From Rickettsiales bacterium (GTDB taxonomy: Bacteria; Pseudomonadota; Alphaproteobacteria; Rickettsiales; UBA1997), in assembly GCA_031269065.1 (NCBI GenBank), contig JAIRWJ010000105.1, positions 1 through 14,955 on the forward strand: a stretch of DNA of 14,955 nucleotides, given 5' to 3'. Shown here piece after piece: positions 1 to 6,102 of this stretch. How positions within the stretch are numbered: position 1 is the first letter of the stretch; each line of letters opens with the position of its first letter. The notes beneath the pieces were generated by a model. It had not been told where the DNA came from and made no database searches. It worked only from the letters and a program-made list of their open reading frames with translations. Made by a program: the position numbers and the translations under genes.

Positions 1-915
1 CATTTTTGGGATGATTTCCATAAAAAATTCGTCTACCTTGTGTCGTCCTTTCAGATTTTCAAGAATCCTTTTATTCCAATCGTCGGGACGTTGTAATATT
101 ACTTTCATTCCGAGTTCGAATTTTTTTACGGATAAGGCATTGATATCATTGCATCCAAAAGTTTCGAAAAATAAGGATTCTACCGGATTTTTATCCGTAA
201 GTACCATGTACATTACAATTCCAAGGGACCAAATATCACCCATTGTACTATAGTAGGCACCCTTAAGGGCTACTTCCGGCGGCATATATTTGAGGGTCCC
301 GTACATATCGTCTTTGTCTATTTCATGGAGGTTATCCCTAGCGAGAGACCCAAAATCACTGAGTACCCAGCTACCATCTTTCCTTATAAGAATATTCTCC
401 GGTTTTATGTCTCTGTGCATAAGGAGGGAATCATGCATATCTCTAAGAAGTCTGATAATTGCTGGAAATTGTTGTTTCAGATTATTTTTTCTGGTGCGAC
501 TATTGGTCCTTGAATTAAGATAATCTAAAAGATCGCCGCATTCACAGTATTCCATTATTAAAATTCTTTTTTCCAACTCAACTTCCTTGCTAGAAAAAAT
601 CTCTGGGAGAGCTCGTGATTTATATTTTTGTGCCCGAAAAACGTCTGCATACTCAAAGTCCCCTTGGGTTTTCTTAAATATTTCTGCAGAATTCTCTTCA
701 CGGAATACTTTTACAGCAACATATTTTCCCAATTTTTCGCTATAGACTTTGTATATATCACCGTAAGCACCACAACCAATCTTTACAACTGGACAATTAT
801 CTACAGTAAAAAATCTAGTGCTTGTGCCTATCTTTGAAAATAACTCGCAACCTTCCAATTTTATCCTGAGACTGAGTATCTCCCCCTCTGAGAGTAGTTT
901 TATTTCTTCATACAT
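1..915 (-). CDS. Eukaryotic-like Ser/Thr protein kinase (C-terminus beyond window edge)
   Basis: Protein kinase that would transfer phosphate from ATP to Ser/Thr. I read 305 codons from an ATG at 913-915 with no stop before the left edge, so the C-terminus is missing. Kinase motifs appear in order: glycine loop GCGAYG (residues 47-52), VAVK with ATP-binding Lys69, hinge-like MEYCECGD (121-128), catalytic loop HRDIKPEN (167-174, Asp169 catalytic), DFG (187-189, Mg binding), PPE in place of APE (212-214) and DIWSLG (227-232). All key catalytic residues are present, so it should be active; HRDIKPEN is the Ser/Thr rather than Tyr type. There is no signal peptide, so it starts in the cytoplasm; it could be a secreted effector. 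The first 45 residues precede the kinase fold. No clear Shine-Dalgarno lies upstream, but a good promoter is 28 bases away. Family assignment is firm; substrate unknown. Confidence 0.93.
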   Translation of the reverse strand, partial: MYEEIKLLSEGEILSLRIKLEGCELFSKIGTSTRFFTVDNCPVVKIGCGAYGDIYKVYSEKLGKYVAVKVFREENSAEIFKKTQGDFEYADVFRAQKYKSRALPEIFSSKEVELEKRILIMEYCECGDLLDYLNSRTNSRTRKNNLKQQFPAIIRLLRDMHDSLLMHRDIKPENILIRKDGSWVLSDFGSLARDNLHEIDKDDMYGTLKYMPPEVALKGAYYSTMGDIWSLGIVMYMVLTDKNPVESLFFETFGCNDINALSVKKFELGMKVILQRPDDWNKRILENLKGRHKVDEFFMEIIPKM

Positions 916-943
916 ATTTAAAAGTAGTTTCAATCCTAGTATA

Positions 944-972
944 ATTATATTAATAATGTTTTTTAAAATCAA
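944..972 (-). promoter_or_regulatory. Sigma-70-type promoter for the kinase gene
   Basis: Read on the minus strand: TTGATT (967-972), a 17-base spacer, then a perfect TATAAT (944-949). Transcription would start near 937, giving a leader of about 22 bases before the kinase ATG at 915. The fit is good, but the region is very AT-rich, which raises the chance rate. Confidence 0.6.
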
Positions 973-1080
973 TTGAGATATTTAGAATATATCTATTGCT
1001 ACTTTCTATTCTTTTTTCCCTCAGTGTTCCGATGGGGAGAGAATTTCAAAAATATATATTGAGTTGGCGGTCCCAAACAA

Positions 1081-1117
1081 AAAGATGCGATACATGTATA
1101 GTTCTCGCCACATCTTT
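1081..1117. other. Inverted repeat in the divergent intergenic region
   Basis: AAAGATG (1081-1087) pairs perfectly with CATCTTT (1111-1117), with a further CGA/TCG pairing inside, so the DNA can form a hairpin on either strand. T-rich sequence follows on both sides (TTATTTT on plus; TTTTTGTTT on minus), as in a weak bidirectional terminator. It lies between two divergent promoters, so it could insulate them or bind a regulator. Function not established. Confidence 0.35.
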
Positions 1118-1127
1118 ATTTTATATG

Positions 1128-1157
1128 TTGAAAAAATAATTGATTAATATATATACA
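1128..1157 (+). promoter_or_regulatory. Candidate promoter for the outer-membrane protein/rpiB operon
   Basis: TTGAAA (1128-1133), an 18-base spacer and TATACA (1152-1157). Transcription would begin around 1165 and leave a leader of about 134 bases before the ATG at 1299. The boxes are reasonable but not consensus, and the surroundings are AT-rich. Confidence 0.4.
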
Positions 1158-1214
1158 ATGCCATGTGACATAGCATAAAAAAGTATGTGTGTAACTATAA
1201 AAAATGAAGGTGGG

Positions 1215-1275
1215 TCTCTAGCTAAATTCGGAGCGCTGCCGGTGACAACCAACTATTGTCATACAGTCACAGAGA
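1215..1275 (+). promoter_or_regulatory. Leader stem-loops upstream of the outer-membrane protein
   Basis: Just before the ribosome binding site, TGACAA (1243-1248) pairs with TTGTCA (1256-1261) around a 7-base loop. A second pairing, GTGAC (1242-1246) with GTCAC (1266-1270), uses the same left arm, so the two are mutually exclusive. TCTCT (1215-1219) can pair with AGAGA (1271-1275) to close the second form. This could affect mRNA stability or translation of the barrel protein. The pairings are seen; a regulatory role is inference. Confidence 0.3.
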
Positions 1276-1298
1276 TAGCCAACACGTAGGAGAGAGCC

Positions 1299-2114
1299 AT
1301 GGACAATGGAGATAATCTATTGAAAAACCTTTGGACAATTCTTCTCTTTGTGGTATGTGTCCCACTTCTGGTCCGGGAAGCTATGGCGGACGTAACCTTG
1401 TCACTTCCGGACGGTATAGAGACCAGACGACTGAACGAGGACAGACCAAGAAAATTGACGAATTTATATAAAAATACAGGTCAAATAGGCGACCAATATA
1501 GGGGAAAACTGAAATATAGGCCGGATAACAATGGAGTTATCTATTACAGAGATGGAAGATTTTACGTTTCCATTTACTTTTTTGTTAAAAATTTTTCTTT
1601 GCAAAAAATAGAAAATGATAAAATAAGTCCAGAGATTGTAACAGGCAAATTGGAACACTCCTATTCGTCGACATTCGGATACTATTTTACAAAGAACTTT
1701 AGCATAGAATTTGAATATTTTGACTATTCGGATTCCCTGTCGGACATAATTCCACCAATCGAAAACACTGTTAAAGACGGCACAGTTGAGACGAGGAACT
1801 ATATTTTTAATTTTATGACAGAAATTAATCAATCTAGAATTATTCCGTTTTTCGCTGTGGGCTTTGGTGTTGTGAAAAGCGATTTCAGCCACACCAAGGC
1901 CGATTTTTTAGATTCAGACTTCAAAATCAACAGCAAATTCACCCCGCTGTACCAGTTTATAGCGGGATTTGAGTTTATGGTCACGGACCAGCTGCTGCTT
2001 AGCTTTAGATACAGATTGTACAATACATTTGTTGACCTGAGGTCGAGCGATGGATACATATTTGGATATGGCCCAAGAAATAACTTTAATATTGGTTTTA
2101 AGTATATACTATAG
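1299..2114 (+). CDS. Outer-membrane beta-barrel protein (surface antigen / OmpA-like barrel family)
   Basis: Predicted 271-residue exported protein. Residues 1-30 form a signal peptide: polar start, hydrophobic core LLFVVCVPLLV, then an AMA cleavage site before Asp31. The mature part alternates hydrophobic and aromatic residues as in amphipathic strands. It starts with a GRFYVSIYFFVKNF strand that resembles the opening of Msp4/P44/OMP-1 antigens in Anaplasmataceae, and ends with an aromatic strand (NIGFKYIL) resembling a BAM-type C-terminal signal. About 240 mature residues fits an 8- to 10-strand barrel; there is no OmpA peptidoglycan domain. The start is supported by AGGAGAG at 1288-1294. 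rpiB follows after 26 bases, so the two are probably cotranscribed. Likely a surface porin or adhesin. Barrel call is fairly sure; the antigen-family link is inference from the N-terminal pattern. Confidence 0.75.
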   Translation: MDNGDNLLKNLWTILLFVVCVPLLVREAMADVTLSLPDGIETRRLNEDRPRKLTNLYKNTGQIGDQYRGKLKYRPDNNGVIYYRDGRFYVSIYFFVKNFSLQKIENDKISPEIVTGKLEHSYSSTFGYYFTKNFSIEFEYFDYSDSLSDIIPPIENTVKDGTVETRNYIFNFMTEINQSRIIPFFAVGFGVVKSDFSHTKADFLDSDFKINSKFTPLYQFIAGFEFMVTDQLLLSFRYRLYNTFVDLRSSDGYIFGYGPRNNFNIGFKYIL

Positions 2115-2140
2115 TTTTAAAATTTTTGTAAGGATCGGAA

Positions 2141-2578
2141 ATGGTAAAAAATGTACTGATTGCCAATGATGCAGCTGGTCTTGAGCTGAAGAATTTTTTA
2201 ATCAATTTTAGTGGAGAGTTCATTGGATTCAACTTTATAGATCTGGGCGTAGACGGTAGTAGCCAAGTGGATTATCCAGACTACGCCAAAAAAGTTACCG
2301 AAAGGATTCTAAGGGGAGAAGCTGATTTTGGCGTGCTGATCTGTGGCACGGGAGTTGGAATGTCTATAGCGGCCAATAGATTCAAGGGTATACGGGCCGG
2401 TCTGTGCCACAACAGTCTTGAAGCAAAACTTATAAGAGAACATAACAATGCCAACATCCTCTGTCTGGGAGCAAGAATTATAGGAAAGGAATGTGCACTT
2501 GAAAACCTCAAAGTATTTCTGGCCACTTCGTTCGCCGGAGGACGCCATCTGGGCAGAATTCAAAAACTCGACTGCTAG
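2141..2578 (+). CDS. rpiB: Ribose-5-phosphate isomerase B
   Basis: Interconverts ribulose 5-phosphate and ribose 5-phosphate in the pentose phosphate pathway, in the cytoplasm. The 145-residue length is typical of the RpiB/LacAB family. Visible signatures are IANDAAGLELK at the N-terminus, VDYPDYA (43-49), the active-site loop ICGTGVGMSIAAN with Cys68 as expected catalytic base, REHNNANILCLGAR with His101, and the phosphate-binding GGRHLGRI with Arg135 and Arg139. One departure: the usual Asp-His-Ala-Gly of RpiB reads Asp-Ala-Ala-Gly (residues 10-13), so the conserved His after Asp10 is Ala. AAGGA at 2130-2134 supports the start. The gene sits 26 bases after the barrel gene. The family is certain; RpiB rather than a LacA-like activity follows from the retained Cys68 and genome type. 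Confidence 0.93.
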   Translation: MVKNVLIANDAAGLELKNFLINFSGEFIGFNFIDLGVDGSSQVDYPDYAKKVTERILRGEADFGVLICGTGVGMSIAANRFKGIRAGLCHNSLEAKLIREHNNANILCLGARIIGKECALENLKVFLATSFAGGRHLGRIQKLDC

Positions 2579-2789
2579 TTGTCCAGGTACCCGCCATATA
2601 CAGCCGTGAAATCAACAGCCACAGAACAGAGCGATGTAGGTCCTTCTATATGTTATTATAAACCTGAATACCATTAAATCTCCCTCCTGAAGAGAATATA
2701 TAAAAATTATTGTGTTTCAGTCAGTCTTTAGGCTGGTATTGACAGGATATTTGAGATAAGAATATTTACTATACAGCAAATACATAAAT

Positions 2790-2907
2790 AGCATGTCTCC
2801 AGGATATAAGTGTTGGTAGCCGCCTGACAATGACTTAACTATATTCCACGGTTATCAGCAGTACAAAATGTTATGACTGAGGTAGATCCGGGACAACATG
2901 ACATGCT
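2790..2907 (+). ncRNA. Candidate structured RNA or leader element
   Basis: A closing helix joins AGCATGTC (2790-2797) to GACATGCT (2900-2907). It continues inward, after a 6-base bulge, with TCC/GGA (2798-2800 with 2891-2893) and GGAT/ATCC (2802-2805 with 2886-2889). Inside is a continuous 12-pair helix, 2811-2822 with 2849-2860, containing three G-U pairs around a 26-base loop. The G-U pairs become A-C mismatches on the other strand, which points to a plus-strand RNA. A paired base, an asymmetric open middle and a terminal stem recall the layout of 6S RNA, but the sequence is not recognised. It could equally be decaying intergenic DNA that folds by chance. Confidence 0.28.
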
Positions 2908-2960
2908 TTAGTTAATATATATGCATAATCACCAAATTTTTCTTTTATAAATAAAATATA

Positions 2961-3011
2961 TTGACATTAAATATAATATATATTAGATTATTCTCATTAT
3001 TATGTTATAAT
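2961..3011 (+). promoter_or_regulatory. Two overlapping promoter candidates for the 605-residue exported protein
   Basis: First candidate: perfect TTGACA (2961-2966), a 17-base spacer, TAGATT (2984-2989). Second: an extended -10, TGTTATAAT (3003-3011), which needs little -35 sequence and would start transcription about 20 bases before the ATG at 3041. With the AGGAGG at 3031-3036 this is among the strongest-looking expression signals in the window. Confidence 0.65.
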
Positions 3012-3040
3012 GCAGTTAACTCAAAAAAACAGGAGGCCCT

Positions 3041-4858
3041 ATGCCTATAAAACAAAAGTATCCTACAATAGTTACAATTTTAGCCATCCACATTGGAGCA
3101 AATTGTCTGTCGGTAGGCGTTCTGGCAGCTAACAAAATCGGAGAAAACTGCGCGGACTGTATTTGTGGCTTTCTCACGGGCTGTTGTAAAAAGTGCAGTA
3201 AGGAAAATAGTGATGATGAATACGAAGACATGCTAACTAGAGCGCAGACAGCAAGCAGTAACAGAAGGAATGGAACAAATAACGACAATAGCGCCAGATC
3301 AGATAGCGTAGGAGGTAGCAGTAAAACGTCCAGTAAAAAGAAGAAAAAACTAAAAAAAGTAGCTAAACAATCTCAAAAACAGGCTTCTGGACCAAATAAT
3401 GGTGATGACAGAGAGATGGAAGAAAAGAATGTAGAAAAAGAGCAAGATGGTGAAGGAGATGGAGTAGAGAGTCAAAGGAGAAACCAGAATAGAGCCAGAA
3501 TAAACATCGAAATAGATGATGGAAATGATATTAGTGATAGACCCATTACAGGAAACGGAGTTGTAGTAAATTCGATGGTAGTGAACGTTATTCCAAATTC
3601 TGACCAGGTACCAGATGTTTCTGGTCAAGAACTCTATAGCTCCCCTTCATCCTTTTCGGATGTTGTCAGCATAGGACCCCTTTTCGATATAATGTCTCCT
3701 AGTTCTGGCTCTAGTCCATTTATGCTAGTATCAGGAAATTCTGCCAGAAGGATTAGTATATCGGCCAGCTCGTCACCGCGCCCCAATACTCAATCTGTGT
3801 TTAGGGCAGCGTCTCCACATAGAAATGATGGGGGAGAAATTTTTGGACAGGGTTTTTTTAATATGAATCGTAGAAATTCACCCTATAGTAGACCTTCCAG
3901 CAGGAGAAACTCCCCCAGTGCTGTTCTATATTCCACATCTTCTCCAGCGGCGTCCATTGTGCCAGTCATAGCAAATACCAATGATAGCATATTGACCCAT
4001 GTCTTTTCGGACGATCTAAGGACTTACTCATATGTACAAATACCTGAAATTGAGATAGACCAGCAGAATTTGCAGGATGATTCACCTAATACGTTAAATC
4101 CTGTTTCTATCACAGCAATTTGTCCCAGAGCAAGGCCCCTTGCTATGAGACATTCAGAGAGACCAAGGATATACCAGAACTCGACGATAGGTACAGGTTC
4201 ATTAGGAACTATAGTCCAGCATCGTTCGACCACCGCTAGTCCACCTCTATCCAATCTCGATGAACAGACAGCTACTTCCGGTCGCTATTTTAGAGCTCCT
4301 ACACCTTTTTCTAGAAATAGACTTGCCAATGGACAGTCGGCTGCATTCCTTAATTTAGATAATCACGTTCATGCACCAATACCTCACGGTCCTTCAATGG
4401 CGAGAAATATCTATCATCTTACCAATCAAAACCGGACTATCACCAATAACCCTCCTGGGAATCCAGGAGTTTATAGAGAACCAGATGAGAGCGGAGCGTC
4501 AATGATGAGACGCTTCTCTATGCCCTCAACGCTCGCAAGTAGAGAACACCCCGCTTTTCTGAGACTCGAACAAATTGGAAGAGATATATCACGCCCACAG
4601 TCAAGAGACACCCAGTCTGCTCCTCAGAGAGCATTGGACGAAACTGATTTCTCCTTTCCAATTCCTAACCACGGCTCTACTCTGAGACTGTCAACAATTC
4701 CTCTATCGTCCAATAGTAGCTCTTCCTCATTGACAATAGGCAACACAATTTCCACAAACTCCCTCCGTAGTCTGGATGTGAGCTCAACGACAACAGGAGA
4801 CAGTAATATTGTTATACCATCACCTAAAAAGGAAAATAACGTGACTAAGCCAGAATAG
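3041..4858 (+). CDS. Exported Cys-cluster, low-complexity Ser/Asn/Arg-rich protein, possible effector
   Basis: Not a recognised family. The 605-residue product begins with a signal-peptide-like segment (hydrophobic 9-29, cleavage plausible after VLA29 or A30). A compact Cys cluster follows (Cys37, 40, 42, 48, 49, 52), then a charged region with a polybasic run KKKKKLKKVAK (99-109). From about residue 110 it is mostly polar and apparently disordered, rich in Ser, Asn, Arg and Pro. RRxS occurs four times (236-239, 277-280, 288-291, 490-493); the last, RRFSMP, also fits the RxxSxP 14-3-3 consensus. There are eleven Ser-Pro pairs and one Thr-Pro. A perfect AGGAGG four bases before the ATG fixes the start and predicts strong translation. 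It stands alone in its own transcript. The composition resembles secreted effectors or surface proteins of intracellular bacteria; function unknown. A eukaryotic-like kinase gene lies 2.1 kb upstream. Confidence 0.8.
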   Translation: MPIKQKYPTIVTILAIHIGANCLSVGVLAANKIGENCADCICGFLTGCCKKCSKENSDDEYEDMLTRAQTASSNRRNGTNNDNSARSDSVGGSSKTSSKKKKKLKKVAKQSQKQASGPNNGDDREMEEKNVEKEQDGEGDGVESQRRNQNRARINIEIDDGNDISDRPITGNGVVVNSMVVNVIPNSDQVPDVSGQELYSSPSSFSDVVSIGPLFDIMSPSSGSSPFMLVSGNSARRISISASSSPRPNTQSVFRAASPHRNDGGEIFGQGFFNMNRRNSPYSRPSSRRNSPSAVLYSTSSPAASIVPVIANTNDSILTHVFSDDLRTYSYVQIPEIEIDQQNLQDDSPNTLNPVSITAICPRARPLAMRHSERPRIYQNSTIGTGSLGTIVQHRSTTASPPLSNLDEQTATSGRYFRAPTPFSRNRLANGQSAAFLNLDNHVHAPIPHGPSMARNIYHLTNQNRTITNNPPGNPGVYREPDESGASMMRRFSMPSTLASREHPAFLRLEQIGRDISRPQSRDTQSAPQRALDETDFSFPIPNHGSTLRLSTIPLSSNSSSSSLTIGNTISTNSLRSLDVSSTTTGDSNIVIPSPKKENNVTKPE

Positions 4859-4886
4859 TCCAGAACTAAAACACGGCGTAAATCCG

Positions 4887-4901
4887 TCAGAACCTGATTT
4901 T
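4887..4901 (+). terminator. Weak intrinsic terminator after the 605-residue protein
   Basis: TCAG (4887-4890), loop AAC, CTGA (4894-4897), then TTTT (4898-4901), 28 bases after the stop codon. A small ACGG/CCGT hairpin (4873-4887) abuts it. The stem is only four pairs, so termination would be inefficient. The remaining bases to ssb (4902-5152) hold the 8-base palindrome TGGGCCCA near 4926 and AT-rich DNA, with no gene seen. Confidence 0.25.
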
Positions 4902-5077
4902 GGGTCTTGGCGGAATTACCTACCTGGGCCCATTCCTTAGTCTATTAGGTATTTTCATGGGAAGCAATTTAAAATTTAGGTTCAAGATTTAGGAATAAAA
5001 ATATAAATCAAATCCTTTCTCCGTGACATAGTTTTATACCTGATTATTATGCCAATAACAAAATTTTCGCATATATT

Positions 5078-5105
5078 TTGACCATGCTTTTAATCAATTT
5101 ACTTT
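5078..5105 (+). promoter_or_regulatory. Candidate promoter for ssb
   Basis: TTGACC (5078-5083), a 16-base spacer and TACTTT (5100-5105). Transcription would start near 5112, about 40 bases before the ATG at 5153. If correct, the longer in-frame start (TTG at 5078) lies in the -35 box and cannot be used. The -10 is poor. Confidence 0.35.
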
Positions 5106-5152
5106 TAAATAAAGTGATTTACAATGTGGGAAAATACGGTGCGGTTTGTGAT

Positions 5153-5665
5153 ATGTCTGTTAATAAAGTGGTACTTATAGGTAATGTTGGAAAGGATCCG
5201 GAGGTTAGGACGATGAACAATGGTAATGAAGTAGCTCTCTTCAGTCTTGCAACCTCAGATTCTTGGAAGGATAAGGCAACTGGGGAGCGAAAAGATAAAA
5301 CCGAATGGCATAGAATAGTTGTTTATTCCCAGGGACTGGTGAGCATCGTTAGAAATTACGTAAAAAAGGGTTCAAAGCTGTACTTGTCTGGATCAATCCA
5401 AACAAGAAAGTGGGTTGACCCAGGTGGTGTAGATAAGTATGCAACAGAGATAATTTTGCAGGGCTTCACAGCCGAACTGCAGATTTTAGATCCGAGAAAT
5501 TCTGGAAGCAGTGGGGGTACATTGAATGGTCCTGATGACGAATACTATAGCTCACTTGGGAGGGCTGCGACGACCAATGGCACTGTGGGGCGAACAGATG
5601 GAAGTTCCGGTGTGGGTCCCGGCGATTTTACGGGAGAAGTTATAGATGATGACATACCTTTTTAA
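5153..5665 (+). CDS. ssb: Single-stranded DNA-binding protein SSB
   Basis: Coats single-stranded DNA during replication, recombination and repair, normally as a tetramer, and recruits partners through its C-terminal tip. The OB-fold domain occupies about residues 1-112: MSVNKVVLIGNVGKDPEVR at the start, then WHRIVVYSQGL, KKGSKLYLSGSIQTRKW and ATEIILQGF, a pattern typical of alphaproteobacterial SSB. A Gly/Ser/Asp-rich flexible linker follows and the protein ends in DDDIPF, the intact acidic partner-binding tip. I chose the ATG at 5153 because homologues begin at this Met. An in-frame TTG at 5078 would add 25 unrelated residues and overlaps a possible promoter. No strong ribosome binding site precedes 5153. 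With this start the protein has 170 residues, normal for the family. Two small envelope-protein genes follow at 12 and 23 bases, probably in the same transcript. Confidence 0.95.
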   Translation: MSVNKVVLIGNVGKDPEVRTMNNGNEVALFSLATSDSWKDKATGERKDKTEWHRIVVYSQGLVSIVRNYVKKGSKLYLSGSIQTRKWVDPGGVDKYATEIILQGFTAELQILDPRNSGSSGGTLNGPDDEYYSSLGRAATTNGTVGRTDGSSGVGPGDFTGEVIDDDIPF

Positions 5666-5677
5666 TAGGATTAGAAA

Positions 5678-6079
5678 ATGAGCGACGAACCGGAAAATAG
5701 AAGTCCACCTTCTTCCCCTGCCGACGATGGCGCAAATGATGCTATAGCCGGGTTTACCGACGATGGAGGGGATGACAAGAAAAAAAAAGATGATAAGAAG
5801 TCAGATGCTAAAAGTGAAGCTGAAAAGACCGCCAAAGAGAGGGAAGACGAAAAGAAAAAGAAAGAACTAGATGAGGCTAAAAAGGAGTCAAAAAATAAAT
5901 CATCCAAGTATTCAGCTGTCCAGGCAAATGTAATGGTGGCCCAGGGAAGAAGTGTTCTCATGGCTATGCCATTCATAATTGTAGGCATAGTGGTAGTCCT
6001 GGTGGTTGTAAAGAACGGGGGAAAATGGATCCAGGGTGCCACTCAATTTGTGATTGATAGTGCGATAGGGAAAAAGTAA
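5678..6079 (+). CDS. Charged single-pass membrane protein of unknown function
   Basis: Unrecognised 133-residue protein. Residues 1-30 are acidic and Pro/Ser-rich; about 31-78 is a dense mix of Lys, Asp and Glu that could form a long charged or coiled-coil helix; about 93-112 is one strongly hydrophobic segment (AMPFIIVGIVVVLVVV core); and 113-133 is a short amphipathic tail ending in GKK. There is no N-terminal signal, so the long charged region probably sits in the cytoplasm with the protein tail-anchored in the inner membrane. AGGA at 5667-5670 supports the start. It begins 12 bases after ssb and ends 23 bases before the LptE-like gene, so all three are probably one operon. Real-gene evidence is spacing, ribosome binding site and a coherent domain layout rather than homology. 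Confidence 0.7.
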   Translation: MSDEPENRSPPSSPADDGANDAIAGFTDDGGDDKKKKDDKKSDAKSEAEKTAKEREDEKKKKELDEAKKESKNKSSKYSAVQANVMVAQGRSVLMAMPFIIVGIVVVLVVVKNGGKWIQGATQFVIDSAIGKK

Positions 6080-6102
6080 GACATAATATCAAAGTTCAAA
6101 TC

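Larger units (their letters stand above)
2579..3040. other. 462-base intergenic region after rpiB
   Basis: No open frame here looks coding. From left to right it holds: no recognisable terminator behind rpiB; an isolated TTGACA at 2739-2744 with only a poor -10 (TATTTA at 2763-2768); a possible structured RNA at 2790-2907; a T-rich run at 2937-2946; and two strong promoter candidates (2961-3011) for the downstream gene, followed by a perfect AGGAGG ribosome binding site at 3031-3036. Confidence 0.6.

Noticed and set aside
11..837. Several short plus-strand frames across the left end
   Set aside because: They run antisense to the kinase, whose reading frame has an unbroken set of kinase motifs. 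None has a ribosome binding site or sensible composition.
1464..2059. Minus-strand frames of 142 and 76 codons
   Set aside because: Antisense to the outer-membrane protein, which has a signal peptide, ribosome binding site and barrel pattern.
4859..5077. LexA-type operator upstream of ssb
   Set aside because: I looked for the alphaproteobacterial GTTC-N7-GTTC pattern and did not find it.
5078..5152. N-terminal extension of SSB from a TTG start
   Set aside because: The 25 added residues match no SSB N-terminus and overlap a possible promoter; the family begins at the Met at 5153.
5671..6042. Minus-strand 123-codon frame
   Set aside because: Its Phe/Ser-rich sequence is the complement of the Lys/Glu-rich plus-strand gene, which has correct operon spacing and a ribosome binding site.
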